The notes under the pieces: generated by a model
The model's database searches: none
The model's input: only the letters and a program-made list of their open reading frames with translations
Told to the model about the DNA's origin: nothing
Position numbers and translations under genes: made by a program
Assembly (NCBI GenBank): GCA_036556965.1
Contig: DATBIO010000186.1
Span: 1-38,716 of the forward strand
Direction of reading: 5' to 3'
Origin: DATBIO01 sp036556965
Lineage (GTDB): Bacteria > Acidobacteriota > Vicinamibacteria > Fen-336
Length of the DNA: 38,716 nucleotides
Shown: positions 1-8,475 of the stretch, one piece after another
Numbering within the stretch: the first letter of the stretch is position 1
Layout: each line of letters starts with the position of its first letter

Positions 1-1105
1 CGAGCTGGCTCGCCACCTCGGCCAGGATCTCCCGGTCGTTGACGTAGCGGTTGTAGGGGCCGTCCAGGCGCACCTCGAGCCCCTCCGGATAGCCCGCCTC
101 GGCGAGCAGGCGCCGGGCCCGCGCGCGGTCGGGCTCGGTGACGGGGATGCGTGGGTTGAAGCCGAACACGCTGACGGGCACGAGCTGGGAGGCGGGCTCG
201 GCCAGGCCCTGGAGGGCGCGGCGGGACAGCTCGGGCCGGTCGATGGCGAGGTCCACCGCCTCGCGCACGCGCGGGTCGGAGAACGGCTTGCGGTCCACGC
301 GGAGCCCCAGGTACAGCACGCGCAGGGTGGGTCCGGCGAACACGCGGAGGCCCGGGTGGCTCCGCAGGCGCTCCAGCTCCTCGAAGGGGACCTGGTCCGC
401 GATCTGCGCCTCGCCCGCCTCCAGCATGCGGATCCGGTCGGCGGCCGCGGGCACCACCACGAAGCGCACGCGCCCGAACGCCGGCGCCGGGCCGCGATAA
501 TGCGGGTTGCGGGCCAGCACGAACTCCCGGCCCGGCTGCCAGGAATCCAGGGTGTAGGGCCCCGTGCCCACCATGGGCACGGGGTCGTTCTCGAGGGCGC
601 GCGCGGGCAGCACGAGTCCCCAGGGCAGCTTGAAGAGGAGGATGGGGTACGGGAAGCGGGTGCGGATCACGACGCTCCCGTCCCCGGCCGCGCGCACGGA
701 CTCGATCGCCTGCAGGTAGTCGCGCGTGACCCACTGCCGGCGTCGAGCGGCGTCGAGCGACGCCACCACGTCCTCCGCCGTCAGCGCGGAGCCGTCGGAG
801 AAGCGGAGGCCGCGGCGGAGGTGGAGGACGTAGGTCCGGTCGTCGGGCGTCTCCCAGTACTCGGCGATGGCCGGCTGGAGGTCGAGCTTGCTGTCGAAGC
901 GCACCAGCCCCTCCAGCAGGTTCCAGTTCACCTGCATGGTGTAGTTCTCGTTGTTGATGGGAGGGTTGGGGAAGAAGCCGGTGACGTCGGCGCGCACGGC
1001 CAGGGTGAGGACGTCGGGGGCCCGGCCCGCGTCTCCCGCGCAGCCGAGCGCCGACGCCGCCAGCAGCCAAGCCGCGGCGTGACGGGACGGGGAACCGGTC
1101 AGCAA
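1..1105 (-). CDS. ABC transporter solute-binding lipoprotein, peptide/nickel type (SBP_bac_5), 3' end cut by window
   Basis: This is the N-terminal ~368 residues of an extracellular solute-binding protein of the oligopeptide/dipeptide/nickel family; the frame runs off the window at base 1. The start is taken as TTG at 1105. It is followed by a short hydrophobic stretch ending in the lipobox-like LAASALGC, so the mature protein should be anchored to a membrane by a lipidated Cys. Family landmarks follow in order: YTMQVNWNLLEGLVRFDS, then LQPAIAEYWETPDDRTYVLHLRRGLRFSDGS read in pieces, then ALTAEDVVASLDAARR, VGTGPYTLDSWQPG and VREAVDLAIDR. It would deliver a peptide-like ligand to an ABC permease whose genes must lie outside the window. 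It is divergent from the kinase at 1193. The upstream TAGAAT at 1123-1128 (minus) fits a promoter. The family is secure; the ligand and exact start codon are not. Confidence 0.88.
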   Translation of the reverse strand, partial: MLTGSPSRHAAAWLLAASALGCAGDAGRAPDVLTLAVRADVTGFFPNPPINNENYTMQVNWNLLEGLVRFDSKLDLQPAIAEYWETPDDRTYVLHLRRGLRFSDGSALTAEDVVASLDAARRRQWVTRDYLQAIESVRAAGDGSVVIRTRFPYPILLFKLPWGLVLPARALENDPVPMVGTGPYTLDSWQPGREFVLARNPHYRGPAPAFGRVRFVVVPAAADRIRMLEAGEAQIADQVPFEELERLRSHPGLRVFAGPTLRVLYLGLRVDRKPFSDPRVREAVDLAIDRPELSRRALQGLAEPASQLVPVSVFGFNPRIPVTEPDRARARRLLAEAGYPEGLEVRLDGPYNRYVNDREILAEVASQL

Positions 1106-1122
1106 GGCGCGGTCTCGCCGGG

Positions 1123-1180
1123 ATTCTACGTTCTCCGGCGCCGGCGCATGGAGGCCCCGAACGGACGCTCGGGTTATGCT
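1123..1180. promoter_or_regulatory. Divergent promoter region (two -10 hexamers)
   Basis: On the minus strand TAGAAT (1128 to 1123) lies 17 nt before the TTG start of the solute-binding protein. On the plus strand TATGCT (1175-1180) lies 12 nt before the kinase ATG. Both stand out as AT-rich spots in GC-rich DNA. No convincing -35 is visible for either. Confidence 0.4.
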
Positions 1181-1192
1181 GCCGGGCGCGCG

Positions 1193-2710
1193 ATGACCTG
1201 CCCGCGCTGCCGCACACCCAACGCCGACGCGGCCTTCGCGTGCCGTCAATGCGGCGCCGCCCTGGGTCCCCTGGGTCCCGGCGCGGTGGTGGGCGAGCGC
1301 TACCTGGTCCTGGAGCCGATCGGCGCGGGCGGGATGGGCGTCGTCTACAAGGCCCGCGACCGCGTGCTGGAAGACGTGGTCGCCCTCAAGGTGCTGCGGC
1401 CGGAGGTGGCGGCCACCGAGGAGATCGCCCGGCGCTTCCGCAGCGAGATCCGGCTGGCGCGGCGCGTCACGCACAGGAACGTCTGCCGCATCCACGAGTA
1501 CGGGGAGCACGGGGGCCTGCGCTACATCTCCATGGCCTACGTGGACGGGGTGGACCTGAAGCGCACCCTGCGCGAGCGGGGGGCCCTCCCCCCGGCGGAG
1601 GCGTTTGGCGTGGCCGGCCAGATCGCGCTGGGCCTGGAGGCCATCCACGACGAGGGGATCGTCCACCGCGACCTCAAGGCGGCCAACGTCATGATCGACG
1701 GCCGCGGCGGCGTCCGCCTGATGGACTTCGGCATCGCCAAGAACGCCGAGGGCGGGATGACTCCCACCATCACCTCCACGGGCATGATCGTGGGCACGCC
1801 CGAGTACATGAGCCCCGAGCAGGGGCGCGGCGACAAGGTGGACCGGCGCAGCGACCTCTATTCGCTGGGGGTGGTGCTCTTCGAGATGTTCACGGGCGGC
1901 GTGCCCTTCAAGGGCGAGACGCCGATCGACACCATCATCAAGCACATGCAGGAGCCGCTGCCCCTGGACGGCCCCGCGGCCCGCGGCCTGCCCCCGGCGC
2001 TCGTGCCCGTGCTGCGCCGCGCCCTGGCCAAGGCGCCCGCCGACCGCTTCGCCACGGCGGCGGAGATGGCGGAGGCGCTGGCCGTGGCCCGGCAGGCCAC
2101 GCTCGCACCGCCGGGCGCCGGCGGGCCGGCGCGCGTGGCCGCCGTGCCCGGCGCGCGGAAGACGGGCCTGGGCCGGGCCTCCTGGCCCTGGGCCGCCGCG
2201 CTGGGAGCGGCGGTCGCGGCCGGCGCGGGGCTGGCGCTCTGGCCCACCGCGGCCACCGGCCCCGAGCCGCGCCCCGACGCTCCCCCCGCGTCCGCGCGCG
2301 CGGTGCCCTCGCCCGGCGCGGCGAGGCCCGCGAGCACGCCGAGCCGGACGCCGGCGCTCGCCCCGTCACCCACGCCCCGGGCCACCGCAACGGCAGTTGC
2401 GGCGGCCCCCCCCGCGCCCGCCGTGCCCCTGGCGTCGCCCCGCGACGTCCCCGCCCACACCCCACCCAGCCCCGCGGCCCGTGGATTCCTGCAGGTCGTG
2501 GTGGTGCCCTGGGCCGAGGTCTACGTGGACGGCCGGCGCATGGCCACCGCCCCGCTGCGCACGATCCCCTTGGCGGCAGGAGCACACGTGGTCCGGCTCG
2601 TGCACCCGGACTTCCAGCCGCTCCAGCGGCGGATCGTCATCGTGCCCGGGCGGACGCTGAGCCTGAGCGTGGACCTTCCCGAGGAGGGCGTCCGAAGGCG
2701 GCGACCCTAG
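1193..2710 (+). CDS. Membrane Ser/Thr protein kinase with N-terminal zinc ribbon and C-terminal PEGA domain
   Basis: A 505-residue Hanks-type kinase. An N-terminal zinc ribbon (CPRC at 3-6, CRQC at 17-20) precedes the kinase domain at about 37-300. The glycine loop is GAGGMGVVY (44-52), with catalytic Lys in VALKV (~66), HRD-type VHRDLKAAN (Asp ~160), DFG at ~178-180 and YMSPEQ in the activation segment. All key residues are present, so it should be active. A single hydrophobic span (~332-350) follows, then a Pro/Ala-rich linker, then a PEGA-like domain (~435-500) with VYVDGRRMATAPL and LAAGAHVVRL. The topology implied is a cytoplasmic kinase and an extracytoplasmic PEGA module. An in-frame ATG at 1148 would add 15 residues. 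I prefer 1193 because the zinc ribbon begins directly there and a TATGCT box sits 12 nt upstream. Substrates are unknown. Confidence 0.92.
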   Translation: MTCPRCRTPNADAAFACRQCGAALGPLGPGAVVGERYLVLEPIGAGGMGVVYKARDRVLEDVVALKVLRPEVAATEEIARRFRSEIRLARRVTHRNVCRIHEYGEHGGLRYISMAYVDGVDLKRTLRERGALPPAEAFGVAGQIALGLEAIHDEGIVHRDLKAANVMIDGRGGVRLMDFGIAKNAEGGMTPTITSTGMIVGTPEYMSPEQGRGDKVDRRSDLYSLGVVLFEMFTGGVPFKGETPIDTIIKHMQEPLPLDGPAARGLPPALVPVLRRALAKAPADRFATAAEMAEALAVARQATLAPPGAGGPARVAAVPGARKTGLGRASWPWAAALGAAVAAGAGLALWPTAATGPEPRPDAPPASARAVPSPGAARPASTPSRTPALAPSPTPRATATAVAAAPPAPAVPLASPRDVPAHTPPSPAARGFLQVVVVPWAEVYVDGRRMATAPLRTIPLAAGAHVVRLVHPDFQPLQRRIVIVPGRTLSLSVDLPEEGVRRRRP

Positions 2711-2728
2711 GCGCCGGCTAGGGCCGCC
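2700..2728. terminator. Palindrome joining two convergent stop codons
   Basis: The 11-nt arms at 2700-2710 and 2718-2728 are complementary with one mismatch and leave a 7-nt loop. The core is CCCTAG...CTAGGG, so the kinase stop (TAG, 2708-2710) pairs with the stop of the opposite gene (CTA, 2718-2720). There is no T run. It could act as a bidirectional, U-tract-less terminator or as mRNA 3'-end protection. Confidence 0.5.
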
Positions 2729-5180
2729 CGGCGTCCGCCCGCGCCGCCTCGAAGGCGGCCACCGCCTTCGCCGGGAACCGCTCGGGGGCGAGGGTGAGCG
2801 CGCCGTCCAGCTTGAGCGCCTCCCGGAAGCTGGCGCGTCCCGCCTTCTCCTGGTCGAGGCCGAGGTAGGCCACGCCCATGTAGAGGTGGGCCAGGGCCAG
2901 GTCGCGCGTCGCCCCGCCCGCCGTGGACAGCCGCCGGAGCACGCGGTCCAGTCGCTCCACCGCGCCCTGGAAGTCGCCTGCCGCCACCAGCCGCGCGCCT
3001 TCGTCCAGGTCGGGGTCGGAGGGGGCGGTGGGCGCGGTCGTGGCCGCGGGGCCGGCGGCGGCCGTGGCGGTGGCGACCACGGAGAACGGCTCGCGCAGCT
3101 CGAGCGTCTTGCCGCCGATCTCGTCCTGGAAGGTCAGCACCATCTCGTACTCGCCGGGGGCGGCGTTCTGCAGCGGGACGCCCACCAGGCGGGACAGCTT
3201 GCCCAGGGAGGTGGGGTTGATGACGGTCGGCGCGACCTGCGCCACCACCCCCCCGTCCCGGTGGCGGATGGTGTAGCCGGCGCGCACGTGCGGCATTCCC
3301 GTCTTCTTGTCCTTGGCCGCCCCGTAGACCTCGAACTGCCCGTACAGGGTGGCGTCGGACGGGAAGGCGCGCCGCGCCAGCATCATCACCCGCGGCGGGC
3401 CCTGCTGGCCCTCGGCGTTCGGCTGCAGCGTGTCGCTCAGGTTGAGGCTGGACACGCGGAACTGGGAGAGGTCGGGCACCTCGAACTCGTGCACCACGGT
3501 CCCGATGCGGCCCGTGTTCTTGTCGCGCACCACGAGCTTGGCCTGGTAGCCGCCGGGCGCCAGCTCGAAGTCCCGCACGATGGGGTACCAGGTGGCGCGC
3601 AGGCGGTCCCGCGTCGAGGCCTGGAGGTTCATGACCACGCTCTGGTCGTAGCGGAAGTACTCGCCGCTCTCGCGATGGGCGGCCACGAGCAGGAACTCGA
3701 GCGTGTCCTGGAACCGCCCGTCCTTCTCCTCGAAACCGAACCGGTCGACGTCCACCTCCGTCACCAGGAGGACGCTCGCCTTGCCCAGCAGCGTCTCGTC
3801 GAAGACGTAGTGGGTCATGCGCATGGGGATGGCGTCCTCTTCGTAGGGGGAGTCCAGCGCGGCCTGTATGTCGGGGTCGGCCCCGCCCTTGCGCTCCGGC
3901 GCCTTGCCCCCGTCGAGGGGGGCGTAGTAGCCCTTGCGGTAGCGGACCCTGAGGTCCTTGCCCGCCACCTTGACCTGGATCTTGCGGAAGCGGCCGTCGC
4001 GCGCCTGGTTGGCGGGGTTGTAGCCCAGGAGGTAGTAGCTGCGCGATTCCTCCGCGATGCGCTGCACGCCCTTGGCGAGGTCGTTGGTGTTCTTGACCGA
4101 GAAGCCGCCGGTGTCGGCGGCCAGGGACTCGGCGCCCTCCGAGGCCTCGAGGTTCTCCATGAACGCCGCCCCGATGTCCTGGTTGTCGATGGCGGGCCCG
4201 AACTGCGCGCTCATGTAGGAGGGCAGGCCGCCCAGGCCCCGCGTGTCGAGGAAGTAGAGGGCCACGTTGGAGCGCCGGCTGGTCTGCACGACCTTCTTGA
4301 ACTCGTCGAGGTGGGGGTCGTAGATGAAGCCCTCCGACACGAGGATGAGCGACTTGCGCCCCTTGGTGGAGGCCAGCGAGAGCAGCACGCGCTCGAGGGT
4401 CTGGAGGGTGATGCGGTTCTTGGCCGCGGCCTGGAAGTAGACCTCGGAGGCGCGGCCCCGGACCAGCGGGTCCGAATCGCCCATCTGCATCTCGCTGCGA
4501 CCTGTCTGGCCCGGCGTGACCCCGTAGGTCTCCCACCGGCGGCTCACCCGCTGCTCCACCTGCTGGTCCTGGAACATGTGGATGCGCATCGCTTCCCAGT
4601 CGGACATCCGATCGGGCGACATGTCGGGGATGTGACGCCCGTCCAGCCTCTTGAGCAGGGTGATGAGCTCGTCGCGCCCGGCCTCCATGCGCGTGCTCCA
4701 CCACGCGCCGCCCCCCGTGGCCACCAGAGCCACCCGGTCGCCCTCGCGCACGCCCGACTTCAGGAACTCACCGACGGCCGCCTTGGCCCGGTGGGCCTGG
4801 TGCGGCATGAGGTGGATGTCGTCGAACACGATGGCGAAGGTCCGCCCCGTGCGCGCCTCGGGGGCCATGTTGGTGGACACGCGTGGCTTGGTCGGCGTCA
4901 CCGTGGCCGCGGCCGGGGGCACGGTCACGGCCTCGAAGCTGGACACCGCCTGCGGGTTACCGTCCTCGAACAGGCTGAAGGCCTCGCGGGGCAGGCCGGT
5001 GATGGGCACGCCCTTCTTGTCCGTGACCACCACGTCCACCGTGACGAGGTCCACCTCCGAGGGGAAGGTGGGCGTCGGGCCTTCCGCGCCGGGCGAGGGC
5101 GCCGGCGAGGGCTTGGCCTGCGGACCGGCCAGGGCAGGCACGGCGAGGAGAATCACGGCGAGGAACCAGGAAAGCTTCAT
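2718..5180 (-). CDS. Secreted VWFA-related protein of the acidobacterial type with C-terminal TPR-like repeats
   Basis: An 820-residue exported protein. Residues 1-18 form a signal peptide (MKLSWFLAVILLAVPALA), followed by a Pro-rich linker. The stretch VDLVTVDVVVTDKKGVPITG plus LSLFEDG-like text (here FSLFEDGNPQAVSSFEAV) is the conserved opening of the VWFA-related acidobacterial family. A von Willebrand A-like core follows (IVFDDIHLM at about 118-126), with a RKSLILVSEGF strand typical of the fold. The middle has beta-rich text describing surface features. The last ~110 residues (from ARLVAAGDFQGAVERLD through YMGVAYLGLDQEKAG) look like tetratricopeptide helices. Function in this family is not established; a surface or periplasmic binding role is the usual guess. 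It is divergent from the gene at 5422 and convergent with the kinase. Confidence 0.88.
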   Translation of the reverse strand: MKLSWFLAVILLAVPALAGPQAKPSPAPSPGAEGPTPTFPSEVDLVTVDVVVTDKKGVPITGLPREAFSLFEDGNPQAVSSFEAVTVPPAAATVTPTKPRVSTNMAPEARTGRTFAIVFDDIHLMPHQAHRAKAAVGEFLKSGVREGDRVALVATGGGAWWSTRMEAGRDELITLLKRLDGRHIPDMSPDRMSDWEAMRIHMFQDQQVEQRVSRRWETYGVTPGQTGRSEMQMGDSDPLVRGRASEVYFQAAAKNRITLQTLERVLLSLASTKGRKSLILVSEGFIYDPHLDEFKKVVQTSRRSNVALYFLDTRGLGGLPSYMSAQFGPAIDNQDIGAAFMENLEASEGAESLAADTGGFSVKNTNDLAKGVQRIAEESRSYYLLGYNPANQARDGRFRKIQVKVAGKDLRVRYRKGYYAPLDGGKAPERKGGADPDIQAALDSPYEEDAIPMRMTHYVFDETLLGKASVLLVTEVDVDRFGFEEKDGRFQDTLEFLLVAAHRESGEYFRYDQSVVMNLQASTRDRLRATWYPIVRDFELAPGGYQAKLVVRDKNTGRIGTVVHEFEVPDLSQFRVSSLNLSDTLQPNAEGQQGPPRVMMLARRAFPSDATLYGQFEVYGAAKDKKTGMPHVRAGYTIRHRDGGVVAQVAPTVINPTSLGKLSRLVGVPLQNAAPGEYEMVLTFQDEIGGKTLELREPFSVVATATAAAGPAATTAPTAPSDPDLDEGARLVAAGDFQGAVERLDRVLRRLSTAGGATRDLALAHLYMGVAYLGLDQEKAGRASFREALKLDGALTLAPERFPAKAVAAFEAARADAGRP

Positions 5181-5347
5181 GGCGTTTCGGGACCCTGTCG
5201 GCGGGTCGGCGCGCCCCCGGGCGCGACGGAAAGAAAGATTGTTGCCACAGGCCCGCCGAAAAGTCCAGGGAACGCAGGCTCTTGCGCCGGACGCCCGGCG
5301 TGCCCGCGCGGCCCGCCCCCTCCCGGCCCATCCGCGCGAGAATGTCG

Positions 5348-5377
5348 TTGAGTTGGAGACCGGCGATCGGGTAGGCT
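5348..5377 (+). promoter_or_regulatory. Candidate promoter of the GAF-GGDEF gene
   Basis: TTGAGT (5348-5353) and TAGGCT (5372-5377) are separated by 18 bp, a good sigma-70-like spacing. An in-frame GTG lies 8 nt after the -10 at 5386, and the first ATG is at 5422. If this promoter is real, the GTG would be a near-leaderless start. Confidence 0.4.
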
Positions 5378-5421
5378 CCGCCGTCGTGGCCGCCGGTCTG
5401 CGGGGACCGGCGCGAGCACGG

Positions 5422-7404
5422 ATGACCGAACCCGGCGGGCCGATCGAGCGCGGTGACCCTTCGTGGCTCCTCCTGCGTGAGGACGTGGGCGAAACGTACG
5501 AAGCGGTGGCGAGGAGCGCGGCGGCGGCCGTCGGAGCCGAGGTCTGCCGCCTGGCCCTCTACGACGGTGAGACGGACGAGCTGATCGCCCAGCGGCCGCG
5601 CTACACGGCGGCCGGCCACTCGGTGCCGACCTACCGCGTCCGCCCCAGCCCTGCCTCCTCGCGCGTGCTCCGCTCGGGGGAGCCGTACCTCTCCAACGAC
5701 CCCGCCAGCGACCCCCTCTACGAGCCCAGCGTGCGCGAGCACGGTGTCCACTCCGTGCTCACGGTGCCGGTGCGCTACGGCCCGCGGATCCTCGGCCTGC
5801 TGTACGCCCTCAACAAGCCCGGGGGCTTCCTTCCCCGCGACGCGCGCACCCTGCAGGCCCTGGCGGGGGCCGCCGCCGTCACCCTGGAGAACGTGCGGCT
5901 CTACGCCGAGGAGAGACAGCGCCGCATCTTCAACGAGGGCCTGCGCGAGCTGTCGCGCGCCCTCGTGTCCACGCCCGCCTCGGAGGACGCGGCGCTGGGC
6001 ACGGTGCTCGACCAGATCTGGCGCGTGCTGCGCTACGAGGTCGGCCTGGCCGTGGTCCTGGAGAGCGGCCGCCTGCGCGTGGCCGCCTGCCGCGGCGCCG
6101 ACGCCGGCATGGAGCTGCCCCTGCGCGCCGCGCCCGAGGTTGCCGCCGCCCTGGAACAGCCCGAGCCCCACGTCATCGATGCCGCCGCCCTCCTTCCCGC
6201 CCTGGGCGTGGCCGGGGTCGCGGGGACGGCGCTGGCCGCGCCCCTGCGCGCGCAGGGGCATTCGTTCGGGGCCTTCATCCTCGTGTTCGAGCCCGACATC
6301 GTGCCCTCGGCTCCCGACCGCCAGCTGGTGGCGGCGCTCGCCGACCATGCCGCCCTGTTCCTGGAGGCGGCGGTCTTCCTCCGCCGCGAGCGGGTGGCGC
6401 GCGTGCGCGCCGCCGCCGCCAGCGGCATCGCCCGCCACGCCGCCACCCACCACGACCCCGAGGCCCTGCTCCAGGCCGTGGCCCCCGAGCTGCTCACCGT
6501 CGGCAACGCGGACCGCGTGGTGCTGTACGAGACGCACTCGCGCAGCCCCGTGCTCGTGCCCAAGGCGGAGGCGGGGGCGACGGCGGAAGAGCAGGCGTCG
6601 CTGTGGTCGCTGCGCCTGGACCTGGCCGCCGGCCCCCTCGCCTCCCTGGCCCACGACCGGCAGCCCATGCGCCTCGAGGGCCGCGAATGCCGCGAGCTGA
6701 GCCCGTTCCGCGACGCCACCTCTCTCCTGGTGGTGCCGATCTGCTCGCGCGACGCCCTCCTGGGCGCCATCGTGCTGGCCGCGGTCGGGCACGAGGGCAA
6801 CTTCGACTCGGCCCTGGCGGAGTACCTGGTGGACCTCGCGAACCAGGTGGCCCTGGGCGTGGAGAACGCCCGCCTCTTCGCGCGGCTCTCCCAGATGGCT
6901 TCCACCGACGAGCTGACCCAGCTCGCCAACCGGCGGCGCTTCGCGGAGACGCTGCGCAGCGAGATCGACCGTGCCCGGCGCTCCGACGCCCCCGTGTCCC
7001 TGGTCCTCCTCGACATCGACCACCTGAAGGTGATCAACGACTCGCACGGACATCCCGCCGGCGACGCCGCCATCCGCCACGTGGCGGTGGCCATCCGCTC
7101 CGAGCGCCGCGAGGCCGACCTCGCCGCCCGGCTCGGAGGCGAGGAGTTCGCGCTGCTGCTGCCCGCCACTCCCCTGGTGGGCGCGGTGACCACCGCCGAG
7201 CGCATCCGCGGGTTCCTCAGCAACAACGCGGTGCCCGGCGTGAGCGTGGTCACCGTCTCCGCGGGGGTGGCCACCTTCCCGGACGATGCCGAGGACGAGG
7301 AGAACCTGGTACGGGTGGCCGACGAGCGGCTGTACGCGGCCAAGTCGGCGGGGCGCAACCTGGTCTGCGCCGCGGGGGCCCAGAAGCCCCTGAGCTGGAG
7401 CTAG
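5422..7404 (+). CDS. Diguanylate cyclase with tandem GAF domains (GAF-GAF-GAF-GGDEF)
   Basis: A 660-residue soluble signalling enzyme predicted to make cyclic di-GMP from two GTP. Three GAF-like sensor domains lie at roughly 20-165, 175-325 and 340-480. The first is the clearest (VLRSGEPYLSNDPASDPLY, then LGLLYALNKPGGF). The C-terminal GGDEF domain begins at the conserved DELTQLANRRRF. It has LLDIDHLKVINDSHGH and an intact GGEEF active site near residue 572. An RxxD inhibitory site (READ) lies five residues before GGEEF, so product inhibition is expected. No membrane segment is visible. The ATG at 5422 is used; a GTG at 5386 placed just after a promoter-like element would add 12 residues. Its stop overlaps the stop of the Rieske gene on the other strand in a shared CTAG. 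Confidence 0.92.
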   Translation: MTEPGGPIERGDPSWLLLREDVGETYEAVARSAAAAVGAEVCRLALYDGETDELIAQRPRYTAAGHSVPTYRVRPSPASSRVLRSGEPYLSNDPASDPLYEPSVREHGVHSVLTVPVRYGPRILGLLYALNKPGGFLPRDARTLQALAGAAAVTLENVRLYAEERQRRIFNEGLRELSRALVSTPASEDAALGTVLDQIWRVLRYEVGLAVVLESGRLRVAACRGADAGMELPLRAAPEVAAALEQPEPHVIDAAALLPALGVAGVAGTALAAPLRAQGHSFGAFILVFEPDIVPSAPDRQLVAALADHAALFLEAAVFLRRERVARVRAAAASGIARHAATHHDPEALLQAVAPELLTVGNADRVVLYETHSRSPVLVPKAEAGATAEEQASLWSLRLDLAAGPLASLAHDRQPMRLEGRECRELSPFRDATSLLVVPICSRDALLGAIVLAAVGHEGNFDSALAEYLVDLANQVALGVENARLFARLSQMASTDELTQLANRRRFAETLRSEIDRARRSDAPVSLVLLDIDHLKVINDSHGHPAGDAAIRHVAVAIRSERREADLAARLGGEEFALLLPATPLVGAVTTAERIRGFLSNNAVPGVSVVTVSAGVATFPDDAEDEENLVRVADERLYAAKSAGRNLVCAAGAQKPLSWS

Positions 7405-7709
7405 CCGACCTTCACGTAGATCTCGCCGCCCTCGACCTTCACCTCGAAGCACGCCACCTTGAGTTCGGGGTTGGCGGTGTTCTCGCCCGTGGCCACGTCC
7501 CACGACCACGCGTGCCACGGGCACATCACGGCGCCGCCGTCGAGCATGCCCTGGCCCAGCGGGCCGCCCCGGTGCAGGCAGACGTTGGAGATGGCGTGCA
7601 CGCGGCCGCCGACGTTGAAGAGGGCCACCGGCCTGCCCCCCGCCGCCACTTCCCGGCCCGTGCCCGGCGGGAGGTCGGCCAACGCCAGCACGCGCTCGTA
7701 CTCGGCCAC
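7401..7709 (-). CDS. Rieske-type [2Fe-2S] ferredoxin
   Basis: A 102-residue single-domain Rieske protein. The cluster ligands are visible as C44-L-H46 and C63-P-W-H66, in CLHRGGPLGQG and CPWHAWSW. The length matches the small soluble ferredoxin subunits of dioxygenase and nitrite reductase (NirD-like) systems, not a membrane bc1 Rieske. It is the last gene of the minus-strand thiC operon, beginning 14 nt after the stop of the Rossmann protein. An electron-transfer role is secure. The partner is not known, but the adjacent Rossmann/Cys protein is the obvious candidate. No oxygenase large subunit lies nearby. Confidence 0.93.
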   Translation of the reverse strand: MAEYERVLALADLPPGTGREVAAGGRPVALFNVGGRVHAISNVCLHRGGPLGQGMLDGGAVMCPWHAWSWDVATGENTANPELKVACFEVKVEGGEIYVKVG

Positions 7710-7723
7710 CCCGGGAGTCTAGA

Positions 7724-8425
7724 TCAGGCGGGCGCCACGTCGAGAACGCTGGCCAGGGCGTGACAGTGGCTGGCCGTGGCCACCAGGTACCGCCGCGGGC
7801 CGTGCGCGAGGCCGCGCACGAGTCGCCGTCCCGCTTCCTGGACCGCGCCCACGGGCACCGTGCCCACTCCGAAGGCCAGGTGCAGGCACCGGAAGACGAT
7901 GCTCTCCTCCCCCGCGCGGGGACGCTCGAGAAGGGCGGCCAGGCTCCAGTCCTTCGCTCCCCGCGTGTGCGGGCAGAGCGCCGGCTCGATGCAGGTGGGG
8001 GGGCAGGTCCAGGTCGCGTAGGAGAGGGCACGGTCACCGGCGGCGGTCGCGCGGTCGAACGGCGTGCCCTGCGGCGGGACGTGGGGGACGCGGCGGACGC
8101 GCGCCCCCGCCCGCGCGGCGCGGGCGGCGAGCCACTCGACGAGCAGGTGGGGGGCCCAGTGGTAGGGCACGAGCTGATCGGCGGGGTCGAGGCCGTCCAG
8201 GTTGGCGGACAGCCAGGCCGACCAGTCCGCGGCCGCCAGCGACACCAGCCCGTCCTGCTCCGCGGCGGCGGCGCAGGCGGCGTCGCGGTCCACCACGATC
8301 ACCCGTCCCACGGACAAGCGGGCCGCGGCGCGGGCGCGCCGGAGCTGGCGGAGGTAGAAGAGCCCGGAGGCGCCGCCCCCGATCACCACGAAGGCGGGGG
8401 CGGCGGGGGCCCGGGCGGCGCTCAC
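7724..8425 (-). CDS. Rossmann-fold NAD(P)/FAD-binding protein with a C-x3-C-x5-C cluster (unknown function)
   Basis: A 233-residue protein with GTG start at 8425. It opens with a dinucleotide-binding motif (FVVIGGGASG at 12-21), an acidic residue ending the second strand (VIVVDRD, 42-48) and a middle region without recognised domains. The striking feature is TWTCPPTCIEPALCPHTRG: Cys 141, 145 and 151 spaced C-x3-C-x5-C. Two further Cys are at 180 and 221 (SHCHAL). This could bind an Fe-S cluster or metal, or hold redox-active thiols. The protein is much shorter than classical flavin oxidoreductases, and I see no second nucleotide-binding motif. It sits 50 bp after thiC and 14 bp before a Rieske ferredoxin on one strand, suggesting a redox partnership. 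Function is not assigned; only the fold is reasonably supported. Confidence 0.75.
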   Translation of the reverse strand: MSAARAPAAPAFVVIGGGASGLFYLRQLRRARAAARLSVGRVIVVDRDAACAAAAEQDGLVSLAAADWSAWLSANLDGLDPADQLVPYHWAPHLLVEWLAARAARAGARVRRVPHVPPQGTPFDRATAAGDRALSYATWTCPPTCIEPALCPHTRGAKDWSLAALLERPRAGEESIVFRCLHLAFGVGTVPVGAVQEAGRRLVRGLAHGPRRYLVATASHCHALASVLDVAPA

Positions 8426-8475
8426 CGGCGCATTGTCGCCGGGCGGCGCGCCGCCGGTCGAGGGAGGGCGCGCCC

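Noticed and set aside
356..1192. A long open frame in the plus strand ahead of the kinase
   Set aside because: It is a GC-rich shadow of the solute-binding protein on the other strand; kinase homology begins only at 1193.
7401..7709. Rieske gene as part of a ring-hydroxylating dioxygenase
   Set aside because: No oxygenase large subunit or reductase with FAD and ferredoxin domains is nearby.
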